Source: Pantoea sp. CCBC3-3-1
GTDB taxonomy: Bacteria; Pseudomonadota; Gammaproteobacteria; Enterobacterales; Enterobacteriaceae
DNA length: 64,000 bases
Direction of reading: 5' to 3'
NCBI RefSeq assembly: GCF_007981265.1
Contig: NZ_CP034363.1
Coordinates: forward strand, 496,001-560,000
Both the position numbers and the translations under genes were made by a program. Shown here piece by piece: positions 1-10,189 of the stretch (positions are counted from its first letter, which is position 1; each line of letters begins with the position of its first letter). The notes under the pieces are model-generated. The model had not been told where the DNA came from and made no database searches. It saw only the letters and a program-made list of their open reading frames with translations.

Positions 1-1512
1 AGCAGTTGGGTATTGAAAACGCTGGAGGTATCGCTGATGCGCACGCGTTTAAAGCGCTCTTTCAGCTCTGCCAGTTTATCCATGGTGGTTTGCATCAGTT
101 CCGGTGTGCGGTAGATGCCGCAGCCTTCTTCCATAGTCATGCCCATTTCATCGCGCAGCGTTGACCAGCTTTCTTCTCCCTGCTGATTAACCAGCGCTTT
201 CAGCCGTTGTTCACAATCACGCGCCTGAGCATCCAATAGCGAAGCGGGTTTTTTACGGTTTTCCAGCGCGCGCGCGGCCGCGTTTTCGCCTGCGAGCCGG
301 CCAAAAACTACCAGTTCTGCCAGCGAATTAGATCCGAGCCGGTTAGCGCCGTGCAGGCCGACCGATGAGCATTCCCCCACGGCAAACAGCCCACGGATAC
401 GCGTTTCACACTCTGCGTTAGTCTCGATACCGCCCATGGTGTAATGCGCCGTAGGCCGAATGGGGATGGGCGTGGTGACAGGATCGACGCCGACGTAAGC
501 CTTACTTAATTCACAGATAAACGGCAGCCGCTCCAGCAGCTTTTTCTCACCCAGATGCCGTAGGTCCAGATGCACAACTTCGCCACGCGGTGTATGAATG
601 GTGCGGCCTTTTTGTGACTCATGCCAGAATGCTTGTGAAACCTTATCGCGCGGCCCCAGCTCCATATATTTATTTTTCGGCTGGCCGAGTGGCGTTTCCG
701 GCCCCATACCGTAGTCCTGCAAATAGCGGTAGCCATCTTTATTCACCATAATGCCGCCTTCGCCCCTACAGCCTTCCGTCATCAAAATGCCGGAACCTGG
801 CAGGCCGGTAGGGTGATACTGAACGAACTCCATATCCCGCAGCGGAACGCCATGGCGCAGCACCATTCCCATACCATCTCCGGTAACAATCCCGCCGTTG
901 GTGTTATAACGATAAACCCGACCCGCGCCTCCGGTTGCCAGCACGACTGCACTGGCCTGAATCTGAATAAGCGTGCCTTCCATCATATTCATCGCAATCA
1001 GGCCGCGCGCTTCGCCGTCATCGACCAGCAGATCAAGCACAAAATGCTCATCGAAACGGGTTATCTGCGGATATTTCAGCGACGTCTGGAACAGCGTATG
1101 CAGCATATGAAAGCCGGTTTTATCCGCAGCGAACCAGGTACGTTCGATCTTCATGCCACCAAAACGACGTACGTTGACGGATCCGTCCTGACGCCGACTC
1201 CAGGGACAGCCCCAGATTTCAAGCTGCGCCATCTCCTGCGGACAATGCTGAACGAAGTAATCCACCACATCCTGCTCACACAGCCAGTCACCGCCGGAAA
1301 CGGTGTCATGAAAGTGGAGGTCGAAGCTGTCATGGGCCTGGCTCACGGCGGCCGACCCGCCTTCAGCCGCCACGGTGTGGCTGCGCATGGGATAAACTTT
1401 GGAAACAAGGGCGATAGAAAGGGCGGGGTTGGCTTCAGCAGCGGCGATGGCGGCACGTATTCCTGCGCCGCCTGCGCCGACTATCACCAGATCGGCAGTA
1501 AAGGTTTGCACG
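1..1512 (-). CDS. frdA: Fumarate reductase flavoprotein subunit FrdA (3' end cut by window edge)
   Basis: Catalytic flavoprotein of the membrane-bound quinol:fumarate reductase used in anaerobic respiration; it reduces fumarate to succinate at the cytoplasmic face. The 504 visible codons start with GTG, as in E. coli, and read without a stop to the window edge, so about the last 100 residues of the usual 602 are missing. Visible are the N-terminal dinucleotide-binding motif VGAGGAG (about residues 11-17), the histidine of SHTVAAEGGSAA (about 45) that carries covalent FAD, and the substrate-site block around HPTGLPGSGILMTEGCRGEG. frdBCD would lie to the left. The gene is divergent from epmA across about 270 bp. 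Near-identity to E. coli FrdA makes this call very safe. Confidence 0.97.
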
Positions 1513-1564
1513 GTGTTCTCCCTGTCAGGCTGGATGAGGGGATTCCTCAGTTTTCAGGAGCCTC

Positions 1565-1597
1565 AGTATAAAACCGGCTATCGGGGCTAAACTTGAT
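1565..1597 (-). promoter_or_regulatory. Possible frdA promoter with FNR half-site
   Basis: Read on the minus strand there is a -10-like TATACT (1565-1570). An ATCAA half-site (1593-1597) lies where a class II FNR site centred near -41.5 would put it. The other half of the FNR palindrome is poor (CCTGA instead of TTGAT). The E. coli frd promoter is FNR-activated, so this is a plausible but weakly supported site. Confidence 0.35.
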
Positions 1598-1780
1598 ATG
1601 CTCAGGTATTTGAGTGAGAAATAAACAGCAAAACGCGCTGCGGACTGCTGTTTTTTTAACGGGCTGGAAAGGCATATCACCTTGCAGATAAACCGGGCCA
1701 TCTATTTTATCTGTGCAGGTTTGTTTGTCCGGGCCGGGTCGGGTAGACTGCTTCACCCTGTGTGATTAGGAGTACAAATT

Positions 1781-2758
1781 ATGAGCGATACGGCCAGCTG
1801 GCAGCCCAGCGCCCCGATTAGCAATTTATTAAAACGGGCGGCGATCATGGCGGAAATCCGGCGCTTTTTTGCCGATCGTGGGGTGTTGGAAGTCGAAACC
1901 CCGGCGATGAGCCAGGCTACGGTGACCGATATCCATCTGTTTCCTTTTCAGACGCGCTTCGTCGGCCCTGGTGCCGCCCAGGGGATGGATCTTTATCTGA
2001 TGACCAGCCCGGAATATCATATGAAGCGGCTGCTTGCTGCGGGCAGCGGCCCGATTTTCCAGCTCTGTCGCAGCTTCCGTAATGAAGAAGCAGGCCGTCA
2101 CCACAACCCTGAATTCACCATGCTGGAATGGTATCGCCCACATTATGATATGTACCGGCTGATGAATGAGGTGGACGATCTGCTACAGCAGGTGCTGGAA
2201 TGCGGAGCGGCGGAAACGCTCTCTTATCAGCAGGCCTTTATCCGCCATCTGGAGATAGACCCGCTCTCTGCGGACAAAGCTCAGTTGCGTGAAGCGGCGG
2301 ATAAACTGGGCGTCGGCGATCTGGCGAACCGGGAAGAAGATCGCGACACGCTGTTACAGCTGCTGTTCGTGGTGGGCGTGGAGCCGCTGATTGGTAAAGA
2401 TAAGCCGGCCTTCGTGTATCACTTCCCGGCCAGTCAGGCCGCGCTAGCCGAGATCAGCACCGAAGATCACCGGGTGGCCGAGCGTTTTGAGGTGTATTTC
2501 AAAGGGATTGAGCTGGCTAATGGTTTCCGCGAACTGACTGACAGCCGCGAACAGCGCCAGCGCTTTGAACAGGATAACCGTAAGCGCGCCGCTCGTGGCC
2601 TGCCACAGCAGCCGATTGATACTTATCTGCTGGATGCATTGGCTCATGGCATGCCGGATTGTTCTGGCGTGGCGCTTGGCGTAGATCGCATTGTGATGCT
2701 GGCGCTGAACGCGTCAGCGCTGAGTGAAGTGATTGCTTTCCCGGTTGGACGCTGCTGA
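1781..2758 (+). CDS. epmA: Elongation factor P--(R)-beta-lysine ligase EpmA
   Basis: A class II lysyl-tRNA synthetase paralogue that attaches (R)-beta-lysine to a conserved lysine of EF-P, allowing EF-P to relieve ribosome stalling at polyproline. The 325-residue length equals E. coli EpmA (GenX/PoxA/YjeA) and the protein lacks an anticodon-binding domain. Class II motif 2 ([20 protein letters not shown], about residues 100-119) and motif 3 ([15 protein letters not shown], near the C-terminus) are visible. The start ATG follows the RBS-like TTAGGAG. It is a single gene, divergent from frdA and convergent with mscM. Confidence 0.97.
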   Translation: MSDTASWQPSAPISNLLKRAAIMAEIRRFFADRGVLEVETPAMSQATVTDIHLFPFQTRFVGPGAAQGMDLYLMTSPEYHMKRLLAAGSGPIFQLCRSFRNEEAGRHHNPEFTMLEWYRPHYDMYRLMNEVDDLLQQVLECGAAETLSYQQAFIRHLEIDPLSADKAQLREAADKLGVGDLANREEDRDTLLQLLFVVGVEPLIGKDKPAFVYHFPASQAALAEISTEDHRVAERFEVYFKGIELANGFRELTDSREQRQRFEQDNRKRAARGLPQQPIDTYLLDALAHGMPDCSGVALGVDRIVMLALNASALSEVIAFPVGRC

Positions 2759-2780
2759 TTCCCATCAGCCTGGCCGCCGA

Positions 2781-2816
2781 CAGGCTCAGGAACCCATACT
2801 GCTGCTCCTGAGCCTG
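2781..2816. terminator. Inverted repeat between convergent epmA and mscM
   Basis: An 11-bp perfect inverted repeat (2781-2791 CAGGCTCAGGA paired with 2806-2816) lies between the two convergent stop codons. There is no U-tract on either side, so it may be a bidirectional, Rho-assisted or processing stem rather than a classical intrinsic terminator. Confidence 0.5.
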
Positions 2817-2820
2817 CTGC

Positions 2821-5800
2821 TTACAATCCCCCAGACTTATAGGTCCGTGCCGCAGGCGCGCCATTGCCAGCGGGTGTTTTTCGGCCCAACGTTTCCATCC
2901 GGACCTGGAACGGTGGGAAAGGCATTTCCAAACCGTGCTCCTGATAACCGCGCAGGATCTGCTGATGCAGTTCATGACGCAACGGCATGCGATGGCCCAT
3001 TTCTGCGGCGTGAATACGCAGCTCAAAGAGCTGGATGCCCTGTTGCAGATCGACCAGATAGGCTTCCGGTTGTGGGGTTTCCAACACGTACTGACAGCGT
3101 TTTGCCGCGGCTAACAGCACGTTGGTGACTTCTTCACTATTGGCTTCTGCCGCTGCCGGAATCGTCAGTACGACGCGCGTGACCGAATCTGACAGTGACC
3201 AGTTAATAAACTGCTCGGTGATAAAGGCCTTGTTCGGCACGATGATCTCTTTGCGATCCCAGTCAGTAATCGTGGTGGCACGCGTGTTGATTCGGGTGAT
3301 GCTGCCCGTCAAATCGCGGATCGTCACGGTATCGCCAATACGAATCGGCTTTTCGAACAGAATAATCAGGCCAGAGATAAAGTTAGCGAAGATCTCCTGC
3401 AAGCCAAAACCTAATCCCACACCCAGCGCGGCGACCAGCCATTGTAGTTTTGACCAGTCGACGCCAATCATGGAAAAACCGGCCAGTCCGCCGACCAGGA
3501 TCAGCGTGTATTTCGTCAGCGTGGTGATGGCATAGCCGGTGCCGGGGGTCAGATTTAAATGCTGAAGCAGCGCCAGCTCCAACAGCGCGGGCATGTTTCG
3601 CACCAGCTGCGTGGTGATAATCAGCACTAAAATAGCAATCAGTACCGATCCGAGCGTAATTGGCTGCAGGCTCTCCACGCCCTGCACCGTGGTGCTGGCA
3701 TCCCACAGCCTGATGTTTTCCAGGAAGCCAAAGGCCGAGTGGATTTCCGACCACAGCACAATCACCGAAACCAGCGCAATAAGCGTCAGGATAGAACGCA
3801 CCAGCCGCAGCGACTGGGCGCTGATGGCATCCAGATCGATAACCGGTTCGTCAACTTCCTGCGCTTCCGAGTTGTTTTGCGTGGCCGTAGCGTCTTCTTC
3901 ACCTTTAGCACGTTGTGCAAGGATATCGGCACGCCGGTTGCGGGCACGATCAAAAGCGATGCGACGGCGCTGGATCAGCATCCAGCGGCGGATAATATGG
4001 TAGATGACCAGCAGCAGGAACCAGATAGCCAGTGAGGTTTCCACCCTTGCCAGCAGTGCCTGAGAAGTCGCCAGATAACCAATGCAGGAAGCCAGCGCGG
4101 CAATCAGCGGAATGCCGATCATCAGGTTCCATAAAAGATTCGTGACAAAGTTTTCGCCATTGCCTTCTTTATCGAGATAAAGCGGAATGCCCGCGCGTTT
4201 CAGGCTCACCGTAACAAGGCTCAGCGCACCGCAAATCAGGATAAAGCAGAGCCTTCCCAGGGTGGCTGAAAACTGCCGATCGTCAAGATTATCGAAGCCG
4301 ATTAGCAGCATAATCAGCGGCACGACAAAGCCGATACACAGGGAATAAAAACGCATTGCGCGCGCGACCCGATTCTGTTGCCAGCGAAAATGGACGATAA
4401 ACAGACCTTTGGAGCGAGCGAATCCGGCACTGATCATAAAGGCCCAGAGCAGCGGCACGGTCGCGGTGACGCCATCGCCAATCGCCACAGCAATGGGATA
4501 AGGCCAGGCGTGCTGAAGACCGTAGCCCAGCGCCATCCACAATACGGGCAGCGGCAGGGCGACCAGAATTGACCAGAAGACGGTACGAACCGTCAGGCCG
4601 AAACGATCCTGCGTGACCTTGCCCACCTTGCTGGCCGAACGATTAAGAAAATCACGGTAATGACGACGAGAACTGAGGCTGAAACCCACCAGCAGCAGGG
4701 CACCAAGAATCGGCAACACGGTTTCACGGCTGGTAAACATCATGACCAGCGCGCCGGCCATTTGCCCCAGCGTATCCAATGACAGCAGGCTTTTCAGATC
4801 GCGCACCAGATCGAGCGGGAAACTGAGATGCAGCGCGCTGACATCTGCCGTCCAGAACAGATAGCGGTGAGTCGCCTCTTTGACTTCTTTCAGCGCATCT
4901 TCGAGCTGGCCGTTGGCAACCTTCAGCTTGGTCACTTCGAGGATCAGATTATCGCTGCCTGAAAGCAAAGAACCGATCAGCTCCCGCTGCGTTTTGAGCT
5001 GAGCTTCCAGAATTTTACGCTGATCGGCCGTTAACGGCGTACCGTCATCCTGCCTGATTTGACGCAGCTGCTGCTGATGTTCAAGCAGATCCTCATAATG
5101 CAGGCGTTGTACCCGCAACTGACCCATTTCGCTATCCAGCTGCTGAGGCTTTGGCATTTCCGGCAGGCGGGCGACCTGAGCCCGTAAAGCTTCGCCCAGT
5201 ACGTTAGACACGCCCAGCCACTGCGACTGTTCACGTATGGTACTCAGCGCCTGACGAACCTGAATCGTCTGGTTGACCGCCGTACGCTGCTGTGAAGCGA
5301 CCAGATCCATGCGTTGAGCCTGCTGGTTCAGCGCGGCAGAGAGTTCACGGTTGACGCGAAACTGTTTGCTGATGTTCAGCGGCAGTTCGCCGCTGTTTTC
5401 CGCCAGCTGCTCGGTTTTCTCCAGCGCCTGCTCCGCCTCGTGTTGACGGCGACTGTTCAGCTGATTACGTAATTCCTGAAGATAAGCATCAAGCTGGCCT
5501 GCCTTGCGCTGGTGGATTTCGCCACGCATCCGTGCCAGCTCCTGACGGTTGTTGGCAGAAAGCTGTGCCTGAGCCAGCGGAGTCGCGGGCGAAGGTTGAC
5601 CTTGCAGACGACGTTCGATTTCATTTAAGGCACGTCGTGCATCGGTCTGCTGCTGGGGAAGCTGAGCAAGCGAATCGCTGATTTCTCTGGCCCGATCCTG
5701 CTCCTGCTGAGACTGACGGCCTTCTTCCAGCAGCTGGCTGCTAACCTGAAGGATTTCCTGATCCAGCTCTGCGGCCGTCATGGTGCTGCGAACGGTTTTA

Positions 5801-6090
5801 GGATTGTCAGCCAGCGCAGCCATCTGCTGGCGAAGCTCGCGCGAGATCTGCGGAAAATCATCAATGATTTGCTGATAATCACGGGTGTTGTTCAGCGACT
5901 TCTGCTGCTCATCCAGCCAGTTCAGCGTGGTTTGTAGAGCATCTATAGTTTCCGCCTGATTCGGCGTATCTTTATCCGACTTCGCCGCGTCAAGGGCCTG
6001 TTTGATCTGCGCGGTATCCGGTGCGCTGGCGGCCCAGGTGGGCTGGAGCAAAGCCCAGCCCAGTAAGAAAGGTATAATCAGGCGTAACAT
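2821..6090 (-). CDS. mscM: Miniconductance mechanosensitive channel MscM (YjeP)
   Basis: A large MscS-superfamily channel of the inner membrane that opens under hypo-osmotic shock. It has 1089 residues (E. coli YjeP about 1107). A signal peptide (residues 1 to about 20, ending near TWAASA) precedes a long Gln/Glu-rich, coiled-coil periplasmic domain (about 21-470). A series of membrane helices follows, and then the MscS core with the pore helix (AALGVGLGFGLQEIFANF, about 880-900), the beta domain (EKPIRIGDTVTI) and a C-terminal cytoplasmic domain. It starts 9 bp after psd and is probably co-transcribed with it, as in E. coli. Confidence 0.95.
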   Translation of the reverse strand: MLRLIIPFLLGWALLQPTWAASAPDTAQIKQALDAAKSDKDTPNQAETIDALQTTLNWLDEQQKSLNNTRDYQQIIDDFPQISRELRQQMAALADNPKTVRSTMTAAELDQEILQVSSQLLEEGRQSQQEQDRAREISDSLAQLPQQQTDARRALNEIERRLQGQPSPATPLAQAQLSANNRQELARMRGEIHQRKAGQLDAYLQELRNQLNSRRQHEAEQALEKTEQLAENSGELPLNISKQFRVNRELSAALNQQAQRMDLVASQQRTAVNQTIQVRQALSTIREQSQWLGVSNVLGEALRAQVARLPEMPKPQQLDSEMGQLRVQRLHYEDLLEHQQQLRQIRQDDGTPLTADQRKILEAQLKTQRELIGSLLSGSDNLILEVTKLKVANGQLEDALKEVKEATHRYLFWTADVSALHLSFPLDLVRDLKSLLSLDTLGQMAGALVMMFTSRETVLPILGALLLVGFSLSSRRHYRDFLNRSASKVGKVTQDRFGLTVRTVFWSILVALPLPVLWMALGYGLQHAWPYPIAVAIGDGVTATVPLLWAFMISAGFARSKGLFIVHFRWQQNRVARAMRFYSLCIGFVVPLIMLLIGFDNLDDRQFSATLGRLCFILICGALSLVTVSLKRAGIPLYLDKEGNGENFVTNLLWNLMIGIPLIAALASCIGYLATSQALLARVETSLAIWFLLLVIYHIIRRWMLIQRRRIAFDRARNRRADILAQRAKGEEDATATQNNSEAQEVDEPVIDLDAISAQSLRLVRSILTLIALVSVIVLWSEIHSAFGFLENIRLWDASTTVQGVESLQPITLGSVLIAILVLIITTQLVRNMPALLELALLQHLNLTPGTGYAITTLTKYTLILVGGLAGFSMIGVDWSKLQWLVAALGVGLGFGLQEIFANFISGLIILFEKPIRIGDTVTIRDLTGSITRINTRATTITDWDRKEIIVPNKAFITEQFINWSLSDSVTRVVLTIPAAAEANSEEVTNVLLAAAKRCQYVLETPQPEAYLVDLQQGIQLFELRIHAAEMGHRMPLRHELHQQILRGYQEHGLEMPFPPFQVRMETLGRKTPAGNGAPAARTYKSGGL

Positions 6091-6099
6091 GCTTATCTA

Positions 6100-6999
6100 C
6101 TATGGATGATGTAAAACTTCTTCTGCACTGGTTTTTTGCAGTGCAATGGCCAGCGTCTGACCCAGACGCGTTTTCGTTTCCGGCGTCAGGCTTTCTGCCA
6201 GTTTGACCTGGCCTGATGCAAACAGATTGATCACCGTTGAACCCAGCTTAAAGCGGCCCATTTCCTGCCCTTTTAACAGCACAACCGAACCCTCTGCATC
6301 CGCGCCCGGCCAGCTCCAGCGCTTAATCACGCCTTCACGCGGTGGCGTAATAGTACCGGCCCAGCTGGTTTCAATGCTGCCAACGATAGTTGCGCCCACC
6401 AGAATTTGCGCCATTGGGCCAAACTCGGTATCAAACAGGCAAATAACACGCTCGTTACGGGCAAACAGGTTAGGGATATTTTGTGCCGTTAGCGGGTTGA
6501 CCGAATAGAGGTCGCCCGGCACGTAAATCATTTCACGCAGAATACCGTTACAAGGCATATGCACGCGGTGATAGTCGCGTGGTGCCAGATAGGTGGTCAC
6601 AAACTCACCGTCACGGAACATCTCGCTCATCGCCGCATTCCCTGCCAGCAACGCTTCCAGCGAATAGGTATGGCCTTTCGCCTGGAAGATTTGATCGCCT
6701 TCTATATGGCCAAGCTGACTGATTGCGCCATCGGCTGGCAGCACCAGCAGGTTAGGATCTTTTTCAATCGGACGGGCATCGTCGCGCAGTGGACGCACGA
6801 AGAAATCGTTAAAGGTACGGTAGCTGGCGGTATCCGGCTTCTGCGCCTCTTTCATATCGACTTTGTAGAACCAGACAAAAACGTCGATAACGGCTTTAGT
6901 CAGCCAGCCTGCGCGCTTGCTGGCGCCCCAGCCAGCCAGTTCGGTCAGGCCTTTCTTAGGTAAAATGGCGTTCAGGCCGAGTTTAAGACGATCCAACAC
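6100..6999 (-). CDS. psd: Phosphatidylserine decarboxylase proenzyme
   Basis: Inner-membrane enzyme making phosphatidylethanolamine from phosphatidylserine. It self-cleaves to give alpha and beta chains and a pyruvoyl cofactor. The LGST cleavage motif is at residues 252-255, so Ser254 becomes the pyruvoyl group. Asp90 and His147 sit at the E. coli catalytic positions (LPADG and DYHRVH). At 299 residues it is shorter than E. coli Psd (322), the difference being a shorter C-terminal tail. It lies between rsgA (upstream) and mscM (downstream) on the same strand. Confidence 0.97.
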   Translation of the reverse strand: MLDRLKLGLNAILPKKGLTELAGWGASKRAGWLTKAVIDVFVWFYKVDMKEAQKPDTASYRTFNDFFVRPLRDDARPIEKDPNLLVLPADGAISQLGHIEGDQIFQAKGHTYSLEALLAGNAAMSEMFRDGEFVTTYLAPRDYHRVHMPCNGILREMIYVPGDLYSVNPLTAQNIPNLFARNERVICLFDTEFGPMAQILVGATIVGSIETSWAGTITPPREGVIKRWSWPGADAEGSVVLLKGQEMGRFKLGSTVINLFASGQVKLAESLTPETKTRLGQTLAIALQKTSAEEVLHHP

Positions 7000-7067
7000 A
7001 GTAGCCTCCTGGCTTTCAGATCAAAATTAGGGGTGCGGAGTGTAGCAGTGCACGGCTATGCAAGCTA

Positions 7068-7091
7068 TGCCGCCCACAAAGCGGGGCGGCA
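7068..7091 (-). terminator. Hairpin between rsgA and psd
   Basis: A perfect 8-bp GC-rich stem (7068-7075 TGCCGCCC with 7084-7091) lies just after the rsgA stop. No U-run follows on the minus strand, so it may be a partial terminator or an mRNA stabilising stem in the rsgA-psd-mscM transcript. Confidence 0.4.
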
Positions 7092-7095
7092 ACGG

Positions 7096-8157
7096 TTAGT
7101 CATTGTTTTCAGAAAAGCTGCGACGCATTTTGAGCTGCATATCTGACATGCTGTCCAGGATGCGGTGATAGCTCTCAAAACGGGTAACATCGATCTCACC
7201 TTGTTCTACGGCTTCGCGGATCGCGCAGCCCGGATCGGTATCATGTTTGCAGTCGCGGAATTTGCAGTAACCTAAAAACTTACGGAATTCGACAAATCCA
7301 CGGGTGATTTGTTCCGGCTCCAGATGCCACAAACCAAATTCACGGACCCCCGGGGAATCGATAATATCGCCGCCGGTTGGGAAATGGTAAAGGCGGGCTG
7401 CGGTGGTCGTATGCTGGCCAAGACCCGAAACGTCCGAGACGTCGTTGGTCAGGATCTCATTGGCGCTCAGCTCAAGGCCCAGCAGGGCATTAAGCAAGCT
7501 CGATTTACCCACGCCAGACTGACCGGCAAAAATGCTGATTCGATCGATTAACGCGGCCTCCAGGTCAGCCAGACCCTGCTTGCGCTGGCTGGAAACCATC
7601 ACCACGCGATAACCGATTTTTCGATAAATCGCCATTTGCTCATCAACAAACGCCTGGCCTTCTTCATCCAGCAGATCCGTTTTGTTGAGAACCAGCAGCG
7701 GCTCAACATCCAGCGTTTCGCTCGCCACCAGGTAGCGATCGATAATATTCAGCGAAAGCTCAGGCAAAATGGCGGAAACAATAACGATTTGGTTGATATT
7801 TGCCGCGATTGGCTTCACGCCGTCGTAAAAATCGGGGCGAGTCAGTACCGACGTGCGCTCATGCACCGCTTCGACAATGCCTTTGACGGTCGCGCCGCCC
7901 TGAACGCCTGGTCGCCACAGTACGCGATCGCCTGTCACCAACGAACGAATTGTGCGGCGGATATTACAGCGGTGAACGCTACCATCCGCATCTTCCACAT
8001 CGGCGTGCATGCCAAAACGGCTGATCACCACGCCGTCCCGTGCCTCGCCAAACAGGCTGTCATCGGGTTCTGGCTTGTCGGCGCGCTGTTTCAGGCGACG
8101 ATCGTGGTTGGCACTAACGCGACGTTGCTGACCTTTGGATAGTTTGTTTTTGCTCAC
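7096..8157 (-). CDS. rsgA: Small ribosomal subunit biogenesis GTPase RsgA
   Basis: Circularly permuted GTPase that checks the decoding centre during late 30S assembly and releases RbfA. The chosen start is GTG at 8157, giving [13 protein letters not shown] at the N-terminus like E. coli RsgA, with an AGAGGAAGA ribosome-binding site. An in-frame ATG 42 bp further upstream is less likely. Order: OB fold, then the G4 motif NKTD, G1 GQSGVGKSS and G3 DSPG (permuted order), then a C-terminal zinc-binding Cys/His cluster ([14 protein letters not shown]). 353 residues against 350 in E. coli. Divergent from orn. Confidence 0.95.
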   Translation of the reverse strand: MSKNKLSKGQQRRVSANHDRRLKQRADKPEPDDSLFGEARDGVVISRFGMHADVEDADGSVHRCNIRRTIRSLVTGDRVLWRPGVQGGATVKGIVEAVHERTSVLTRPDFYDGVKPIAANINQIVIVSAILPELSLNIIDRYLVASETLDVEPLLVLNKTDLLDEEGQAFVDEQMAIYRKIGYRVVMVSSQRKQGLADLEAALIDRISIFAGQSGVGKSSLLNALLGLELSANEILTNDVSDVSGLGQHTTTAARLYHFPTGGDIIDSPGVREFGLWHLEPEQITRGFVEFRKFLGYCKFRDCKHDTDPGCAIREAVEQGEIDVTRFESYHRILDSMSDMQLKMRRSFSENND

Positions 8158-8253
8158 TCTTCCTCTCACGGCTTGGCAGGCTTCGCCCTGACAGGGCAAA
8201 ACGTTTATGATACACCCTTATGTTTGATGATATAAGCCACGGCGAGAATCCCT

Positions 8254-8799
8254 ATGACTGCAAATGCCAGTAACCTGATTTGGATTGACCTTGAAATGAC
8301 CGGGCTGGACCCGGAACAGGATCGTATTATTGAGATCGCCACCCTGGTGACCGATGCCGATCTGAACATTCTGGCGGAAGGGCCGGTGTTTGCTGTACAT
8401 CAGTCTGACGCGCAGCTGGCGCTGATGGACGACTGGAATGTGAACACGCATACCCATAGCGGCCTGGTAGAAAGAGTGAAAGCCAGCCAGTATGACGACC
8501 GCAAAGCAGAACTGGCGACCATTGAGTTCTTAAAAAAATGGGTGCCGGCCAACAGCTCGCCAATCTGCGGTAACAGTATCGGCCAGGATCGCCGCTTCCT
8601 GTTTAAGTACATGCCGGAACTGGAAGCTTACTTCCATTATCGCTATCTTGACGTCAGCACGCTGAAAGAACTGGCGCGTCGCTGGAAGCCAGAAATCCTG
8701 CCGGGCTTTAAAAAGCAGGGCACGCATCAGGCTATGGATGACATTCGCGAATCGGTAGCGGAACTGGCTTACTACCGCGAACATTTCATTCAGCTGTAA
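8254..8799 (+). CDS. orn: Oligoribonuclease
   Basis: 3'-5' exoribonuclease of the DEDDh family that degrades two- to five-nucleotide RNAs, including pGpG from c-di-GMP breakdown. 181 residues, identical in length to E. coli Orn. Asp12 and Glu14 (WIDLEMTG) form the first acidic motif, the [10 protein letters not shown] region the second, and the H-x4-D motif (HQAMDD) the third. Essential in many enterobacteria. Start ATG at 8254, about 100 bp from the divergent rsgA start. Confidence 0.97.
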   Translation: MTANASNLIWIDLEMTGLDPEQDRIIEIATLVTDADLNILAEGPVFAVHQSDAQLALMDDWNVNTHTHSGLVERVKASQYDDRKAELATIEFLKKWVPANSSPICGNSIGQDRRFLFKYMPELEAYFHYRYLDVSTLKELARRWKPEILPGFKKQGTHQAMDDIRESVAELAYYREHFIQL

Positions 8800-8973
8800 G
8801 ATTGCGGGCCGTTGGATGCAAAGCAGCAACGTGTTTTGCTCTGTCTCCAGGCGATGAAAAATCTTATCTGCCGCCGCAAACGCAAGATTTGTCCGTTTTT
8901 GCCGATAAAACTAGCATTGTGCCGCTTTTATCGGCAGTTGAGCGGTGAATATAAAATTTTTGCGTTTACGGGC

Positions 8974-9001
8974 TTGCAGCGAGTCTCTTTTCTCGTATAA
9001 T
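8974..9001 (+). promoter_or_regulatory. Sigma-70 promoter of the tRNA-Gly array
   Basis: TTGCAG (8974-8979), a 16-bp spacer and TATAAT (8996-9001), followed by the GC-rich discriminator TCGCACCCC and preceded by an A+T-rich UP-element-like tract (about 8948-8961). The arrangement is typical of strong, stringently controlled stable-RNA promoters. Confidence 0.8.
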
Positions 9002-9042
9002 TCGCACCCCGTACCGGTAGAGTTTTTTGATCGTTACGCAGA

Positions 9043-9118
<76 letters not shown>

Positions 9119-9147
9119 AAATGATTTAGATGTACTGCACCACCCAA

Positions 9148-9223
<76 letters not shown>

Positions 9224-9251
9224 AAATGATTTGATGTACTGCACCACCCAA

Positions 9252-9327
<76 letters not shown>

Positions 9328-9798
9328 ATTTTTCACCTCCGGTTTTCTTTTTTTGCTCCTGACTTAGTCGATAACCTATAGCGATTCGCTAACACTTCCG
9401 CTTTTTTGATATAACGCAGACCTGCTGTGTCACAGCGGATATGTCCGTTATCACCCTCGGTACAGACGGAAAAAAGCCGCTTTTGAGCAAAATTTACACC
9501 GAGTTCGAAAAATGAACTATTCTTCATCCTGCTACAGGAAGTGGGAAGGGGTGTAAGGATTATTTGATCAGAGGCGAATGCCAGCTAAACGCGGATCTGA
9601 AGACGACGGCAAAGCCCGCGTGACAAGGGCCAGCCGCGTTCAGTAAAGCTGTTTATCGTGCGGTTTAATGGAAAAAAAACTTGTCATCAGGCTTTGATAA
9701 GTCCATAATCGCACCCACTTAGGCTTCTGAAAAGAAGATAGCCTTAAAAATCAATAAGTTAAGAAGGTTAAGCGACTTATTGATGATGCACTTCCTCA
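9328..9798. other. Gene-free spacer between tRNA-Gly copies 3 and 4
   Basis: About 470 bp without a credible ORF. It holds the T-rich end of the first tRNA transcript and, near its right end, the promoter of the fourth tRNA. No integrase, insertion sequence or clear direct repeat is visible. Confidence 0.6.
9681..9709 (+). promoter_or_regulatory. Separate promoter for the fourth tRNA-Gly
   Basis: TTGTCA (9681-9686), a 17-bp spacer and CATAAT (9704-9709), followed by CGCACCC, a discriminator like that of the first tRNA promoter. It would give a leader of about 80 nt before copy 4. Confidence 0.7.
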
Positions 9799-9874
<76 letters not shown>

Positions 9875-9905
9875 AATTACGACATACCCTGGTATTCAAA
9901 ATAAC

Positions 9906-10154
9906 TTATCCACAGCGCGTCTGATGCTGTGCTTCGCTTTTTTTGACCTCCCCTGGATATTCCTCAACAGAGTTATCCACAGATTACGCCTGCCCGTTAT
10001 TTGGCAAAAGAAACAGCGAAAGATTTTGCGTCTTATGTAACTCGCTGTTATTACTGCATATAATAATATGTCAAAATGTTATCTGGATCGCTTGTGCTTT
10101 CTGTGACGTTTGAATGACAACAGCTTTTTAATTTTATGCACAGCATGTGGAAAA
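9906..10154. other. datA: datA-like DnaA-box cluster (DnaA inactivation/titration locus)
   Basis: Four DnaA boxes fit TTWTNCACA in a gene-free stretch. TTATCCACA occurs at 9906-9914 and again at 9973-9981 in the same orientation, TTATGCACA at 10134-10142, and TTTTCCACA on the minus strand at 10146-10154. An IHF-like site lies between the second and third boxes. E. coli datA, which with IHF promotes hydrolysis of DnaA-ATP, sits at the same place between the glyVXY tRNA genes and queG and also has its IHF site between boxes 2 and 3. Motif content and position both support the call; activity is inferred. Confidence 0.8.
10069..10081 (+). promoter_or_regulatory. IHF-like binding site inside the datA-like locus
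   Basis: TGTCAAAATGTTA matches the IHF consensus WATCAANNNNTTR with one mismatch and is flanked on its left by the A+T-rich tract (ATATAATAAT) that IHF sites usually have. Its position between DnaA boxes 2 and 3 agrees with E. coli datA. Confidence 0.6.
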
Positions 10155-10189
10155 CTTTAGCAAGATGATGTGAAGGCGTTGTTGCTCGT

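Noticed and set aside
813..1571. 252-codon open frame on the plus strand
   Set aside because: Antisense to frdA, whose protein is nearly identical to E. coli FrdA.
9328..9798. Possible integrated element between the third and fourth tRNA-Gly
   Set aside because: Only 471 bp, no integrase or ORF, and a proper promoter for the fourth tRNA; duplication explains it better.
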